From DAOUET01 sp034430155 (GTDB taxonomy: Bacteria; Chloroflexota; Anaerolineae; Anaerolineales; UBA4823): a DNA stretch of 6,396 bases. The stretch lies in assembly GCA_034430155.1 (NCBI GenBank), contig DAOUET010000173.1, positions 1-6,396 on the forward strand. Reading direction: 5' to 3'. A program made the position numbers and the translations under genes. The stretch's first letter is position 1. Every line of letters starts with the position of its first letter. Shown here piece by piece: positions 6,263 through 6,396 of the stretch. Below the pieces are notes generated by a model. It worked only from the letters and a program-made list of their open reading frames with translations, did not search any database and had not been told where the DNA came from.

Positions 6263-6396
6263 ATGCACATCCTCATGCTTCTCACCAACGCCTTTCGCCC
6301 CGACCCGCGCGTTGAACGCGAGGCCAGCGCGCTGTTGGAACTCGGCCACCGGGTAACCTTGATCTGTTGGGACCGCCGTGGTGAACTATCCGCCCA
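6263..6396 (+). CDS. Glycosyltransferase, GT4-type, N-terminal fragment (cut by window edge)
   Basis: Only 44 codons are visible and the gene is open at the right edge. The translation begins MHILMLLTNAFRPDPRV, then REASALLELGHRVTLICWDR. This is the usual first strand, RPDPRVxREAxAL loop and second strand of a GT-B fold GT4 glycosyltransferase (Glyco_transf_4 N-terminal domain). It starts 8 nt after the preceding TAA with no Shine-Dalgarno, so it is likely in the same operon. Its visible part is GC-rich, about 63% by hand count, clearly above the genes before it. Donor and acceptor are unknown. The assignment rests on the N-terminal signature alone. Confidence 0.75.
   Translation, partial: MHILMLLTNAFRPDPRVEREASALLELGHRVTLICWDRRGELSA

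Overview
The window is a stretch of a cell-surface polysaccharide (exopolysaccharide, capsule or O-antigen type) assembly cluster, probably bacterial. All genes lie on the + strand and are packed as one likely operon. The flippase carries WzxC-type signatures, and the GT4 proteins have N-termini of a style common in Chloroflexota (Anaerolineae-like) genomes. I hold that taxonomic guess loosely, because no rRNA, tRNA or housekeeping gene is present to anchor it. I see no mobile element, CRISPR array, RNA gene or convincing promoter.

Layout. Bases 1-149 open with a C-rich low-complexity tract and hold no gene I can support. Next come a 14-helix-type Wzx/polysaccharide flippase (150-1598), a family 2 glycosyltransferase (1644-2600), a GT8-like glycosyltransferase (2607-3413), and a class I methyltransferase-like protein (3417-4235). 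A short unrecognised ORF follows (about 4235-4399), then a second methyltransferase-like protein (4399-5016), a GT4-type glycosyltransferase (5013-6254), and the first 44 codons of another GT4-type glycosyltransferase that runs off the right edge (6263 onward). Spacing between the large genes is 45, 6, 3, 163, -4 and 8 nt. Both larger gaps are filled by short ORFs that touch or overlap the neighbouring stop and start codons.

How the genes may work together (inference from families and order). The glycosyltransferases would add successive sugars to a lipid-linked repeat unit on the cytoplasmic face of the membrane. The methyltransferase-like proteins could cap or decorate sugars. The flippase would move the finished lipid-linked oligosaccharide across the membrane for polymerisation or ligation. 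No polymerase, initiating phosphoglycosyltransferase, chain-length regulator or nucleotide-sugar synthesis gene is visible, so the cluster must extend beyond the window. Donor and acceptor sugars cannot be read from the sequence.

Oddities worth attention: the two bridging small ORFs, the near-absence of Shine-Dalgarno sequences, a patchy base composition (hand-counted samples of about 32-37% GC in the methyltransferase genes, about 53% in the flippase and about 63% in the last partial gene), an atypical SAM-site region in the first methyltransferase-like protein, and a C-terminal cysteine cluster in the second. The machinery itself looks like a familiar surface-glycan locus; I found no evidence for a wholly new type of system.
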